From: FEN-33 sp963768775
GTDB lineage: Archaea; Thermoplasmatota; Thermoplasmata; Methanomassiliicoccales; UBA472
Reading direction: 5' to 3'
Length of the DNA: 64,000 nt
Assembly: GCA_963768775.1 (NCBI GenBank)
Contig: CAVYIY010000008.1
Location: forward strand, 62,001-126,000
Position numbers and translations under genes: made by a program. Below the pieces are notes generated by a model. That model was not told the origin of the DNA, searched no databases, and saw only the letters and a program-made list of their open reading frames with translations. Of this stretch, positions 1-8,328 are shown piece by piece (within the stretch, counting starts at the first letter, position 1; the number at the start of each line of letters is the position of its first letter).

Positions 1-2
1 AT

Positions 3-1373
3 CTGAACCCGGGACAGGCAGTATGGTTGAATGAAGGGGCATCGATGTTCGCAGAATTCCTTTGTGGGTATGGCATCGCTGCCAACGCACATATAAAAGC
101 CTTCTTGGCAACCCCGGACAACTCTTTGACAATGTGGGGCGACCAGGGTGACATCAACATCTTAGCGGATTACGGAGCCGCTGCTCTGTTCGTAATCTAT
201 CTGGCTGACCACTTCGGCCCGGAAATGATCAAGCATATCGTGAATACAACAGCAGCAGGGATCGATGCTGTGAATGAGGCATTCATCGCCATCGGCATGC
301 CAGATTGGAACTTCAACAAGGTATTCAATTATTGGAGACTTGCAAACCTGATCCAATCCAATTCTCCTGGCAGAGGAATGTACGATTATACCTCAATCGA
401 TCTGGCTGACATAGGAGAGTTGACGACGCTTGATTGGTCCACCTCTAACAATCCGATGACCTCTGCAGCTGACTACTTCGGAACCACCATCACCTATAAC
501 GGAGATAACACCGGTGTTAGCCTGCTCGGGGCGTATGGCACTGACTACATCAACGTCATCCCTGGATTCCCGGGAGCCCCCTCTGCGCCAGCTTCTTGGG
601 CAGCATTCCTGAGCTCCTTCGATCTGAAGCTTCAGTTCAATGGTGACAAGACAGTGGTCAGGGGATGGCAACCAGTATCGATCGATGATAAGATGTTCTG
701 GTATTCTGGAACAGGAGACATGATGGACACGAGCATGGTCGCGACCCTCGACCTCACCGGAATGACAACGGCGAATTTGTCTTTCCAGACATGGTGGAAC
801 TTCGAGGAGATGTACGACTATGGCTTCGTCCAGATATCTACCGATGGCGGCAATGTGTGGACCTCGCTATCCAATGAGTACACAACATCTGATCATGCAA
901 GCGATGCACTCCCAGCGATAGTGGAGAACATGCCAGGCGTAACCGGAATGGCGCCATTCGACGGATTCGAGACCGTACACTTTGACCTAAGCGAATGGGC
1001 TGGAAACGTCGTCATGCTCAAATTCAGAGCGATGACAGATCCAGCCGTTCACTACGATGGATGGTTTGTAACGGACCTTTCCCTGAATGGTGTCTTGTTG
1101 GACAACGCCAACGACGTCCGCGCATTGGAACCGATCTATCCAAGCGACTCCTGGATGGTCACCCTATACTTCCCAGGCGGGTATGGAACGGATGGGATTT
1201 GGTATCTCCCATTGGTGATGAACCTCAACCCAGCGCAGATGGACGCATCCTTCCTGCATGAGATCGGTGGTCTTGTGAACTATCAGGAAATGATTATCAT
1301 CGTGAGCCCGACCGATGGCCCGGTTGACTACGGATTCGCGATGGTAAACGGTGTCGTCCTCGAACCGGTATAA
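3..1373 (+). CDS. Secreted zinc metallopeptidase, C-terminal part (5' truncated by window)
   Basis: The reading frame is open to the left edge, so the N-terminus and the HExxH zinc site lie outside the window. The visible part begins with WLNEGAS, which resembles the Asn-Glu-Gly region that follows the zinc motif in many gluzincin-type peptidases and supplies the third ligand. Around residues 220-340 a segment rich in Trp and aromatic residues (YDYGFVQISTDGG) resembles the MAM-like beta-sandwich of immune inhibitor A (M6) peptidases. I infer an extracellular protease, but the family cannot be fixed without the upstream sequence. No C-terminal membrane anchor is visible. A pyrimidine and T-rich tract follows the stop. 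Confidence 0.6.
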   Translation: MNPGQAVWLNEGASMFAEFLCGYGIAANAHIKAFLATPDNSLTMWGDQGDINILADYGAAALFVIYLADHFGPEMIKHIVNTTAAGIDAVNEAFIAIGMPDWNFNKVFNYWRLANLIQSNSPGRGMYDYTSIDLADIGELTTLDWSTSNNPMTSAADYFGTTITYNGDNTGVSLLGAYGTDYINVIPGFPGAPSAPASWAAFLSSFDLKLQFNGDKTVVRGWQPVSIDDKMFWYSGTGDMMDTSMVATLDLTGMTTANLSFQTWWNFEEMYDYGFVQISTDGGNVWTSLSNEYTTSDHASDALPAIVENMPGVTGMAPFDGFETVHFDLSEWAGNVVMLKFRAMTDPAVHYDGWFVTDLSLNGVLLDNANDVRALEPIYPSDSWMVTLYFPGGYGTDGIWYLPLVMNLNPAQMDASFLHEIGGLVNYQEMIIIVSPTDGPVDYGFAMVNGVVLEPV

Positions 1374-1389
1374 ACCTCTTCCAATCCAC

Positions 1390-1411
1390 TTTCTTTCTTT
1401 TCCTTTTTTTT
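1390..1411 (+). terminator. Poly-T terminator after the metallopeptidase gene
   Basis: A pyrimidine run ending in nine T residues begins 17 nt after the stop codon. Archaeal RNA polymerase terminates on such T tracts without needing a hairpin. The next gene on this strand is tRNA-Val. Confidence 0.55.
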
Positions 1412-1484
1412 ATGGTTGGAGGAAGCCATGGACACCAGCCCGCTGTTGGCGCTGACTTCAATCCCCTAATCCATGGAGGCTAGG

Positions 1485-1492
1485 TATTAATA
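1485..1492 (+). promoter_or_regulatory. TATA box of tRNA-Val
   Basis: TATTAATA ends 24 nt before the mature 5' end of tRNA-Val, the spacing expected for an archaeal TATA box with almost no leader. Confidence 0.6.
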
Positions 1493-1515
1493 GGCTGGAT
1501 TCATTCCGAATGCTC

Positions 1516-1620
1516 GGGCTCATGGTCTAGTGGTTATGAGGCGACCAGGCAAACCCTGGTCCCCTAGCAAACAACGCCCTTACACGGCGTAGGTCGCCGG
1601 TTCGAATCCGGCTGAGCCCA
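1516..1620 (+). tRNA. tRNA-Val (anticodon UAC) with an intron in the D arm
   Basis: The acceptor stem is GGGCTCA (1516-1522) with TGAGCCC (1613-1619), and A1620 is the discriminator. The anticodon stem is ACGCC/GGCGT, and its 7-nt loop CTTACAC carries TAC at 1581-1583. The T arm GCCGG-TTCGAAT-CCGGC is perfect. The gene is 105 nt long because about 32 extra bases sit between D-arm position 23 and position 24. Removing 1539-1570 gives a normal 73-nt tRNA with D-stem GTC/GAC. CCA is not encoded. Confidence 0.93.
1539..1570 (+). other. Noncanonical tRNA intron in tRNA-Val (position 23/24)
   Basis: A bulge-helix-bulge can be drawn. The central 4-bp helix is GTTA (1533-1536) with TAGC (1565-1568, one G-U pair). 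The 5' bulge is TG|A and the 3' bulge is AA|A. The intron helix is GG, a C-C mismatch, then GACCAGG/CCTGGTC closed by CAAAC. The outer helix is only 2 bp (1531-1532 with 1572-1573). Boundaries are inferred from this fold. Confidence 0.8.
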
Positions 1621-1806
1621 CCTCCATCCATCATCTAGTAACCTATCGAGCCGAAATGCAGTCATCTCAACTGACGTGATACCGAGTCGATATTTCACAT
1701 ATGGCATCATTGGTCAACGATAAACAGAATCAGACAAGGACGAACACATCAAGAGATCCATAAGTCTGAGATGCTGGAATTGAGAGCAAAGCTATTGAAG
1801 GACGAG

Positions 1807-1815
1807 CTTTTATCC
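1807..1815 (+). promoter_or_regulatory. TATA box of the DUF1015 gene
   Basis: CTTTTATCC lies about 21 nt before ATG 1836. This supports that ATG over the upstream TTG at 1818 and suggests a leaderless transcript. Confidence 0.5.
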
Positions 1816-1835
1816 CTTTGATTGGTGCGAACAAC

Positions 1836-3038
1836 ATGGTCACATTCCTTCCGTTCCGTGGATACACTCCTCCGATCGGCTCAGACATCACACAGAGGGT
1901 ATCGCCGCCTTACGACGTCATCAATAATCAGGAAAGACTGAGACTGCAGTCCCTTCCCGGGAACATCACTCGGATCACTCTGGGAGCAAAAGACGGCAAC
2001 TACCAGGCCGCAAGGGAGGAATTGGACGAATGGATCGAGAAGGGGATGCTGGTCCAATCAACCAAGGACTGCTTCTATCTCTATCAGCAAACCTTCGTTT
2101 ATGAGGGCAAGGAGCGCACCCGCACCGGGGTCATGGGAAGGCTGCTGATCGAGCCCTACGAACAGGGCAATATCCTGCCGCACGAGGAAACGTTCTCGAA
2201 GGTCAAAGCCGATAGATTGAACTTGCTGGAGGCGACGGAAGCTCACCTGGAGTCGATCTTCGGCATCTACGAGGGCATGGACCGCGCCATCGCCTCCGCT
2301 TTGCAGAAGCACTCGCGGGAGCTGTTCCGCTTCAAGGACGGCCATGGCGTCACCCATTCCTTCTTGGAAATGAAGGATGACGAGACCATCGCCTCATTCG
2401 CCTCGATGCTGAAGCAGAAGAAGATGCTGATCGCGGATGGCCATCACCGCTATGAGACCTCGATGCGCTATTCGCAGGAGCACCCTCAGGATGAGAAGAA
2501 ACGCTACGTCGTCGCAACTCTCGTCGCATCGGACGATGCTGGCCTAGTGGTCGAACCGACGCATCGCATACTATCGATGCCTGGCACTTCCACCGAGCAG
2601 CTGCTCTCGCATGCGGCCAAGGACTTCGGCTTGTGGCAGATGCAAGACCTTGACCAGATGACGAAGATACTGGCCAGCTCCAAGAGAGTGGCTTTGGGCC
2701 TGGCCACTGCCGACGGTCGCCTGTTCGTGGCGGAACATCTGGGCAAACCGGACTGGAACCCGTTGTCGAAGGTGGACGCCTTCATCTGCGAGAAGGTGCT
2801 GCTGCAACAGACGTTCAAGGACCTGGTCGATGCCAATACCTCCATCGAGTACGACCATGAGGCTCATTCCGTGCAGGAGAAGATGAAGACGGGGAAGTAC
2901 TCGCTCGCCGTTATCCTGTCCCCACCAGATCTCGGATTGATCTGGACTGTGGCCAATGCCGGCAAGAAGATGCCAAAGAAATCCACCTTCTTCTATCCGA
3001 AGATCTGGTCCGGCTTCGTCATCTATCGGATGACCTGA
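1836..3038 (+). CDS. DUF1015 family protein
   Basis: The 400-residue product shows the family signatures: an N-terminal FRGYTPP segment, SPPYDVI about 30 residues in, and IADGHHRYET in the middle. DUF1015 proteins are cytosolic and often found near amino-acid metabolism genes. Their biochemical role is not firmly established in this lineage, so no function is assigned. ATG 1836 is preferred because a TATA box sits just upstream and the conserved sequence starts there. The gene converges on the ion-channel gene with 8 bp between the stops. Confidence 0.85.
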   Translation: MVTFLPFRGYTPPIGSDITQRVSPPYDVINNQERLRLQSLPGNITRITLGAKDGNYQAAREELDEWIEKGMLVQSTKDCFYLYQQTFVYEGKERTRTGVMGRLLIEPYEQGNILPHEETFSKVKADRLNLLEATEAHLESIFGIYEGMDRAIASALQKHSRELFRFKDGHGVTHSFLEMKDDETIASFASMLKQKKMLIADGHHRYETSMRYSQEHPQDEKKRYVVATLVASDDAGLVVEPTHRILSMPGTSTEQLLSHAAKDFGLWQMQDLDQMTKILASSKRVALGLATADGRLFVAEHLGKPDWNPLSKVDAFICEKVLLQQTFKDLVDANTSIEYDHEAHSVQEKMKTGKYSLAVILSPPDLGLIWTVANAGKKMPKKSTFFYPKIWSGFVIYRMT

Positions 3039-3046
3039 CCGGGGCG

Positions 3047-3931
3047 TCAGCGTACTGCACAGGTCGCCTCGACGACGCGCTGCATCTCCATGAACCGGTC
3101 GGGATTCTTCTCGAAGGCGTCTTTGCATTCCTGGCTATCGAAGTAGTACTTCATTCCGTTGAACTCGGTCGTGAATTTCGCCGTCCGGGGATCGACCTCA
3201 GCGCCGCATACTGGGTCGATGACGATCTTCCTTGCTTTGCTGACCATCGTCCGCGCCCCCATCTCGTGGCAATGAACCACCTCGTCCGCTCCGGCCTTTT
3301 TCAGCACGACGACGTTCCTCATATCCTCCACTTCGGAGACGATGAAGATATTCGGGCTGAGCATCTTGGCCATGATCGCCACGATTATGTTAGTAGAATC
3401 ACGTAGCGTCAATATCATCGTCTTTGCGTCCTTGACGTTCGCACGCGCCAGCACATCCTCGTCCCCGGCGTCCCCCTGGATGACCGGCACGCGCTTGTCC
3501 ACCAGCTCGGCCACCTTTTCCGGGTCGGACTCGATGAAGAGGAAGTTCTCGTTCTTGTCCTTCAACTGCACGAATATCCGCTGACCTACGTTTCCGTAGC
3601 CACAGATGATGATGTGGTCCTTCATTTTCGTTCTCCTCTCAGGCAAACCGAGCTCGCGGCGTATGTCCTTTTTCAAGAAAAGGTCGAATAGTACTGGAAG
3701 TGTGGTGAATGCCGCGGTCACACCGCCGACAATGATGACCAGCGACAGCACCTTGCTGATCGTGGTCGTTGGCACGATATCACCATAGCCGACGGTGAAC
3801 ATCGTCACCACAGTGAAATAGAATGCTTGGAACGGATCCTTCACAGTCGGCTCCGTCAGGAGAAAGCCGACCGTACCCAATATAACCAGTAGAAACAACA
3901 GGATCAGAGGGTATAGCAATCGGCGCTGCAC
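3047..3931 (-). CDS. Two-TM potassium channel with RCK-N domain and C-terminal YHS domain
   Basis: TM1 spans residues 5-25, the pore helix and selectivity filter TVGYGD lie at 35-51, and TM2 at 58-80. A TrkA-N/RCK Rossmann domain follows (CGYGNVG at 110-116, acidic residue near 134). This is the layout of ligand-gated K+ channels such as MthK. In place of the usual TrkA-C domain the last 55 residues form a YHS-like module (DPVCG at 239-243, YYFDS, second Cys269). YHS domains are associated with metal binding, so metal-responsive gating is a possible inference. The start codon is GTG, chosen because TM1 follows directly. Confidence 0.88.
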   Translation of the reverse strand: MQRRLLYPLILLFLLVILGTVGFLLTEPTVKDPFQAFYFTVVTMFTVGYGDIVPTTTISKVLSLVIIVGGVTAAFTTLPVLFDLFLKKDIRRELGLPERRTKMKDHIIICGYGNVGQRIFVQLKDKNENFLFIESDPEKVAELVDKRVPVIQGDAGDEDVLARANVKDAKTMILTLRDSTNIIVAIMAKMLSPNIFIVSEVEDMRNVVVLKKAGADEVVHCHEMGARTMVSKARKIVIDPVCGAEVDPRTAKFTTEFNGMKYYFDSQECKDAFEKNPDRFMEMQRVVEATCAVR

Positions 3932-4020
3932 AACAAATCCCCGTCAAGAGCTATCCATTATTAGTCCACTGCTATTATTTCAAGATACCCTTGCCCCTGC
4001 GATGAAGAGAAGAGATATGG

Positions 4021-4117
4021 AGCCACTGGAGGGGATCGAACCCTCGACCTACGCCTTACCAAGGCGTCGCTATTTAGAGGCGCGTTTGAATGCGCGCTAC
4101 CTCTAAGCCACAGTGGC
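4021..4117 (-). tRNA. tRNA-Thr (anticodon GGU) with a D-loop intron
   Basis: On the minus strand the acceptor GCCACTG pairs with CAGTGGC. The anticodon arm is ACGCC-TTGGTAA-GGCGT with anticodon GGT, and the T arm is GAGGG-TTCGATC-CCCTC. The 97-nt gene contains about 23-25 extra bases between the D loop and the anticodon stem. The mature form has a D stem GCT/AGC. CCA is not encoded. Confidence 0.92.
4075..4097 (-). other. Noncanonical tRNA intron in the D loop of tRNA-Thr
   Basis: The intron follows GGTA of the D loop. The central helix is GAGG (4103-4100 reads GAGG) with CCTC (4080-4077). The bulges are TA|G and TA|A, and the intron hairpin is CGCG/CGCG. A longer pairing TTAGAGG/CCTCTAA is also possible, so the boundaries are uncertain by about 2 nt. 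Confidence 0.7.
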
Positions 4118-4145
4118 ATCTTTCCCCTTCAATTCGATGACCCCT

Positions 4146-4153
4146 CATAAACC
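4146..4153 (-). promoter_or_regulatory. TATA-like box of tRNA-Thr
   Basis: The minus strand reads GGTTTATG, 29 nt before the tRNA 5' end. Confidence 0.45.
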
Positions 4154-4287
4154 TTTCGTCCTTCTGGATGGGCCCGATTTCGGTCCAATGTGCACTGGCG
4201 AGTCGGCGACCAACGCTTGAAGGGCATTGCTGGCGATATCCGCGGGCTCAGCAAACCTTATCTTTCCTCTTAATCTAAGGATGCGGG

Positions 4288-6228
4288 ATGAAGAACGAGA
4301 TGACCGCCTTCGACGTCCTGGCGGTGGTGAAGGAGATAACGCCACTGGTCGGAGGCTACCTGGACAAGGTATTCCATTGGGACAGCCGGAACCTGCTCCT
4401 GAGGGTGAACGTGCCGAACCTCGGTCGGAGGGAGATCGTGCTCCTCGACCTCAAATGGCTGTACGTCTCCTCGGAAAGGCCGGAGACTCCTGAGTTTCCT
4501 TCACAGTTCGCCGTCCATTTACGCAAGCTGCTCTCCAACGCGCGCATCGACGGGGTCTCGCAGCAGGAGTTCGACCGGGTCGTCGTCATCGATCTGATCA
4601 AGGAGAATGGATACAAGCTCGTCATCGAGCTATTCGGTGAAGGCAACCTGCTCCTGGTCTCGGAAGGAAAGATAGTCAACTGCTTGATATCCAAGACCTG
4701 GAAGTCCAGGGAGGTCAGGCCCGGTGCCGACTACCAATTCCCGCCAGCACGATTCAACCCGAGGACCCAGGACTTCGAAGCGTTCAAGAAGACCTTCCTG
4801 GCATCCAATTCCGACGTGGTCCGCACCTTGGCCACGAGCATCAATCTTGGCGGGCAGTATGCCGAAGAGGTCTGCCTCCGCGCTGCGGTGGAGAAAGGGA
4901 CGAAGGCCTCGAAATTGGACGAGGCGGCGGTGGAGCGGCTTTATGCTGGGCTCAGGTCGATCCTGGACGAGCTCCCGGCGGCGCAGGCGACCGCCGTTCT
5001 GGAAGCGGACAGCGCCATCGACGTGACGCCGCTCCCCCTGCATATCCACCAGGACCTGGGCAGGCAGCAGTTCCCCAATTTCTCCGTGGCCCTGCATTTC
5101 TTCCTCGAGCATAGGAAAGTGGCGGAGAAGACCGCAATCGGGAACCCCGAGGTGCAGAGGCTGGAAAGGCAGCTGCAGCAGCAGCGCGATACCGCCGAGA
5201 AGGGGAGGGAGGAGTCGGAAAGGCTGACGCACGCGGCGGAGGCGCTCTATTCCGCTTACGCCGAGATCGCCGAACTGCTCGGGGCTATCAAGAAGAAGGG
5301 CGACAAGGCGGACTGGGAAGAGCTGAGGCAGTTCGCCAGTACCCTGGTGATGGTGGAATCGATCGATCCGCAGCGGAAGAAGGTCAGAGTGAAGCTGGCA
5401 GACATCGTTGCCGACCTGGACTACACCACCTCGCTGGACGACAATGCCAATCTGCTCTACTCCAAGGCCAAGGAGGCGCGGGAGAAGCAGAACCGCTCAT
5501 TGGAACTGGTGGGCGCCACCGAGGCGAGGATCGCGGCCCTGCAGGCCAAGGATAGCAAGGCGGCGCTGGTCGAGAAGACCACCGTGAAGAAGACCAAGGA
5601 GTTCTGGTTCGAGGCCTACAAGTGGTTCATCACCTCCGGAGGGCATCTCGTCGTCGCCGGCAGGGACGTGCGGACCAACGATCAGGTGGTGAAGAAGCAT
5701 CTCAAGCTGCCGGACCGGTACGCTCACGCGGACGTCCATGGCGCGCCTAGCGTCGTGATTAAGGAGGGCTCGACCGCGAGCGAGCAGGAGCTGCGCGAGG
5801 CCTGCATTTTCGCTTTGGCGCATTCGAAGGCGTGGAATGCCGGCGTACAGGAGGGCAGCGCGTACTGGGTGCTGCCGGACCAGGTGTCCAAGACGCCGGA
5901 AGCGGGCGCCTTCGTTCCCCGGGGCGCATTCATCATCCGGGGGAAGCGCAACTACGAGCATCACATTTCCTTAGAGCTGACGATCGGGGAGATCGAGCAT
6001 GAGGGGGCGAGGAAGATCATGTGCGCGCCTCGGGCGAGCATGGAGACGCGATCGAAACGCTATCTGGTGCTGGCGCCAGGCGACATGGCCAGAAGCAAGC
6101 TCTCCTCTGCGCTGGCCAAGGAGCTGGGGGTGCCGGAGGAAGAGGTGTCGCGCATCCTGCCTCCGGGCGACGTGAAGATCCTGGAGAGCCACGGCCTCAC
6201 CCTCGGCCAACCTGCCGTTAAAGAATGA
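4288..6228 (+). CDS. rqcH: RqcH/Rqc2 family ribosome quality control protein (NFACT)
   Basis: The 646-residue product has the NFACT order: NFACT-N (about 1-270), a coiled coil with many Gln/Glu/Arg (about 285-420) and NFACT-R/DUF814 (about 433-560). The Asp-Arg pair D96-R97 in EFDRVV matches the motif that recruits tRNA for C-terminal tailing in the family. Known family members bind stalled 60S/50S subunits carrying peptidyl-tRNA and add Ala (or Ala/Thr) tails. The frame is intact and of normal length. The stop lies 3 bp from tRNA-Arg on the opposite strand. Confidence 0.9.
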   Translation: MKNEMTAFDVLAVVKEITPLVGGYLDKVFHWDSRNLLLRVNVPNLGRREIVLLDLKWLYVSSERPETPEFPSQFAVHLRKLLSNARIDGVSQQEFDRVVVIDLIKENGYKLVIELFGEGNLLLVSEGKIVNCLISKTWKSREVRPGADYQFPPARFNPRTQDFEAFKKTFLASNSDVVRTLATSINLGGQYAEEVCLRAAVEKGTKASKLDEAAVERLYAGLRSILDELPAAQATAVLEADSAIDVTPLPLHIHQDLGRQQFPNFSVALHFFLEHRKVAEKTAIGNPEVQRLERQLQQQRDTAEKGREESERLTHAAEALYSAYAEIAELLGAIKKKGDKADWEELRQFASTLVMVESIDPQRKKVRVKLADIVADLDYTTSLDDNANLLYSKAKEAREKQNRSLELVGATEARIAALQAKDSKAALVEKTTVKKTKEFWFEAYKWFITSGGHLVVAGRDVRTNDQVVKKHLKLPDRYAHADVHGAPSVVIKEGSTASEQELREACIFALAHSKAWNAGVQEGSAYWVLPDQVSKTPEAGAFVPRGAFIIRGKRNYEHHISLELTIGEIEHEGARKIMCAPRASMETRSKRYLVLAPGDMARSKLSSALAKELGVPEEEVSRILPPGDVKILESHGLTLGQPAVKE

Positions 6229-6231
6229 GAG

Positions 6232-6305
6232 CGCCCGAGCCGGGATTCGAACCCGGGTCTAAAGATCCGCAATCTTTTAGGATATCCAAGCTACCCCACT
6301 CGGGC
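6232..6305 (-). tRNA. tRNA-Arg (anticodon GCG)
   Basis: The minus-strand acceptor GCCCGAG pairs with CTCGGGC and the discriminator is G. The anticodon arm is AAAGA-TTGCGGA-TCTTT and the T arm CCGGG-TTCGAAT-CCCGG. It is 74 nt with no intron, unlike the other three tRNA genes here. A TATA-like AATTATAC (6334-6327) lies 22-29 nt upstream. Confidence 0.93.
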
Positions 6306-6438
6306 CTATTCGTGTAATATGTTGCCGTATAATTGCTTTTCTGCCGAACGCTGTGCGAGGAAGAGAATTGCATTTCCTTAAGCATTAGTCATTGTCAGCG
6401 CAATAATGAGACGAAGTTCAGATCCAGGCCGCTCGATC

Positions 6439-7254
6439 CTACTTCTGAGCGAGGTCATGCTTCAAGAAGAGCTCGTCCGGTTGGAGCAGTAGGTCCAGGA
6501 ATCGCCCCCCGGCCACGTCGCCCAGGATCCTCCAGCTCGGGTCCCCGTTGTACCTGGTCATCTGGGTGCGGTGCTGGGCCAGGGCGGCCCGCTTCGTCTC
6601 CAACTGCTCGCCGACATCGATGGCGCAGTTGAATCTTGCTGGGAGAATCAGCGAAGGGAGCCCGTGTCCCACTGCCTTTGTAACCGCCCATGGGTGGCGC
6701 CAGGACCCATTGTCCAAGCGGATCCATGGCCAGCGGTCCCAGTACCAGATCGGATATTCCCAGACTGCCATCGGTCGCCCGGTGTCCCGCGCCGCCTTCC
6801 GCACGATGCGGTTGGCGGCCGCGTGGTCCGGCGAGGGCTCGTTGCGATGGGTGACGAATACCTGCCTGACCTCGCTGCCCCCGAGGATGGCGCCAACCAA
6901 GGCTAAAGCCTTCTCCTCCTGCTCGGCCAGCTGTCCGTCCTCCAAACCCAAGAAATGTAGTCGCGCCTCCTCGATCCCAAGCATCCTGCAGGCGTTCAGT
7001 GCCTCTGCTCGCCTGAGCCTTGCCAACTCGTCGGCCGGAAGCAGGTCGTGCGAACGGGAGCCATCGGTGAAGAAGACCACCTCCACCTTCGCCCCCTTGG
7101 CCAACTTGCGGATGATTGTCCCTCCGCATCCCAGGGTCTCGTCGTCGGGGTGGGGCGCGAAGACGACGGCTGGCAATACTAGATCCCCATCGCATTTGCT
7201 CTTCTTCCTCACCCTCAATGCCAAGTTCCCCATCGAACCGCTTCCTGACGACAT
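6439..7254 (-). CDS. PIG-L family deacetylase
   Basis: The LmbE-like fold is shown by HPDDE at residues 35-39 followed by GCGG and FFTDG. The family removes N-acetyl groups from GlcNAc-containing lipids or glycosides using a divalent metal. The chosen ATG (7254-7252) overlaps the stop of the upstream glycosyltransferase as ATGA, indicating translational coupling. The open frame extends further 5' inside that gene but has no family similarity there. With the GT2 neighbour it may build or modify an amino-sugar glycoconjugate; the substrate is unknown. Confidence 0.85.
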   Translation of the reverse strand: MSSGSGSMGNLALRVRKKSKCDGDLVLPAVVFAPHPDDETLGCGGTIIRKLAKGAKVEVVFFTDGSRSHDLLPADELARLRRAEALNACRMLGIEEARLHFLGLEDGQLAEQEEKALALVGAILGGSEVRQVFVTHRNEPSPDHAAANRIVRKAARDTGRPMAVWEYPIWYWDRWPWIRLDNGSWRHPWAVTKAVGHGLPSLILPARFNCAIDVGEQLETKRAALAQHRTQMTRYNGDPSWRILGDVAGGRFLDLLLQPDELFLKHDLAQK

Positions 7255-8225
7255 CAGAGATCCGTCCGGGGCGGCTGGAGGCGGTTGGTCAGAAGCATTC
7301 CCAACTTGACATACGGATCTCGAGATAGAGGACGATTGGCCACGCATTTGGCCAGGGACAGGATCGCCTTTCCTTTCTCCCCGCACAGTCCTTCGAAGTA
7401 GCCCAGTTCGGAATAGAAGCAGACGCGGGCCTCGACGTCGCTATCAAAAAGCCTTCCATGCTCCCTCATCATCCGATATCTGACCTCTGGCACTCCCCTG
7501 AAATCGTTCGCGATATGGCCTTTATCATGCTTGTGGTTCCGCACCAGCAACTCCTTCACGCACGCGAAGCGGTATTTGCTTGCCAGCCTGATGAGGAATT
7601 CCCAGTCCTCGTGCATGCGGTAGTCCTCGTTGAAGCACCCCACGTCAAGCATCTGCTCCTTTGTCATCAGGAGCTCGTTCATCAGTACGCAGAGCCCGGA
7701 GCCAGCCGACATTCCCACCGTGCTCCTGAGCGCATAATGGAGCAAGTTCCCCTCCTCGCTGAAGTCGTGAAGGTTGGTGACTCTTCCTTCCAGGTCTGAG
7801 AAGACCTCGCTGAGGCAGTAGGAGACCAGATTGTCGTCCCTCGACCGCTTGAGTTGCGCCAACTGCTTCTCGGTCTTGGTGGGGAGCCACTCATCGTCGC
7901 TGTCCAGGAAAGAGATGTAGCGCCCCCGGGCTGCCTTGATGCCCGTATTACGCGCAGCGGAGACCCCTCGGTTCACTTCGTGGCGTATGAGTCGCACGCG
8001 CTCGTCGGCAATCGGGGACAGCACCTCGCCAGCATCCTCGCTGGAACCGTCGTCTACCAGGATTATGTCCAATCCCTCGTGCGTCTGGCAGAGCACGCTC
8101 TTTAGGGCGCGAGGCAGCAGAGCGGTCCGGTTATAGAACGGTATCACCACGCTGACCAATTCATCTTCAGGTGGCAAGGTATCTCCCCGAGGCAAACGCC
8201 AGAGATAGTTGGATAGCTGACGCAT
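7254..8225 (-). CDS. Family 2 glycosyltransferase
   Basis: The GT-A fold is evident: VSVVIPFYNR at the start, DDG at residues 58-60 and the metal/nucleotide-sugar motif DSDD at 108-111. GT2 enzymes transfer a sugar from a nucleotide donor, and no transmembrane segment is seen. ATG 8225 is chosen because upstream codons do not look like the family. The frame remains open to 8327, so a longer form is possible. It overlaps the PIG-L gene by 4 bp. Confidence 0.85.
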   Translation of the reverse strand: MRQLSNYLWRLPRGDTLPPEDELVSVVIPFYNRTALLPRALKSVLCQTHEGLDIILVDDGSSEDAGEVLSPIADERVRLIRHEVNRGVSAARNTGIKAARGRYISFLDSDDEWLPTKTEKQLAQLKRSRDDNLVSYCLSEVFSDLEGRVTNLHDFSEEGNLLHYALRSTVGMSAGSGLCVLMNELLMTKEQMLDVGCFNEDYRMHEDWEFLIRLASKYRFACVKELLVRNHKHDKGHIANDFRGVPEVRYRMMREHGRLFDSDVEARVCFYSELGYFEGLCGEKGKAILSLAKCVANRPLSRDPYVKLGMLLTNRLQPPRTDL

Positions 8226-8328
8226 AAATGTATCCTTGATGGTCCTCCGAATGGTAGTAATGAAGCACGAATGTCGATCTTGTGAGATATTTGACTCCAC
8301 TCGGGCCGCTAGCCAGCGCTTGGCCACC

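Noticed and set aside
1543..1561. Hairpin in tRNA-Val read as a long variable arm or canonical anticodon-loop intron
   Set aside because: The 5-nt variable loop and the complete anticodon loop are both present downstream; the hairpin lies 5' of the anticodon stem.
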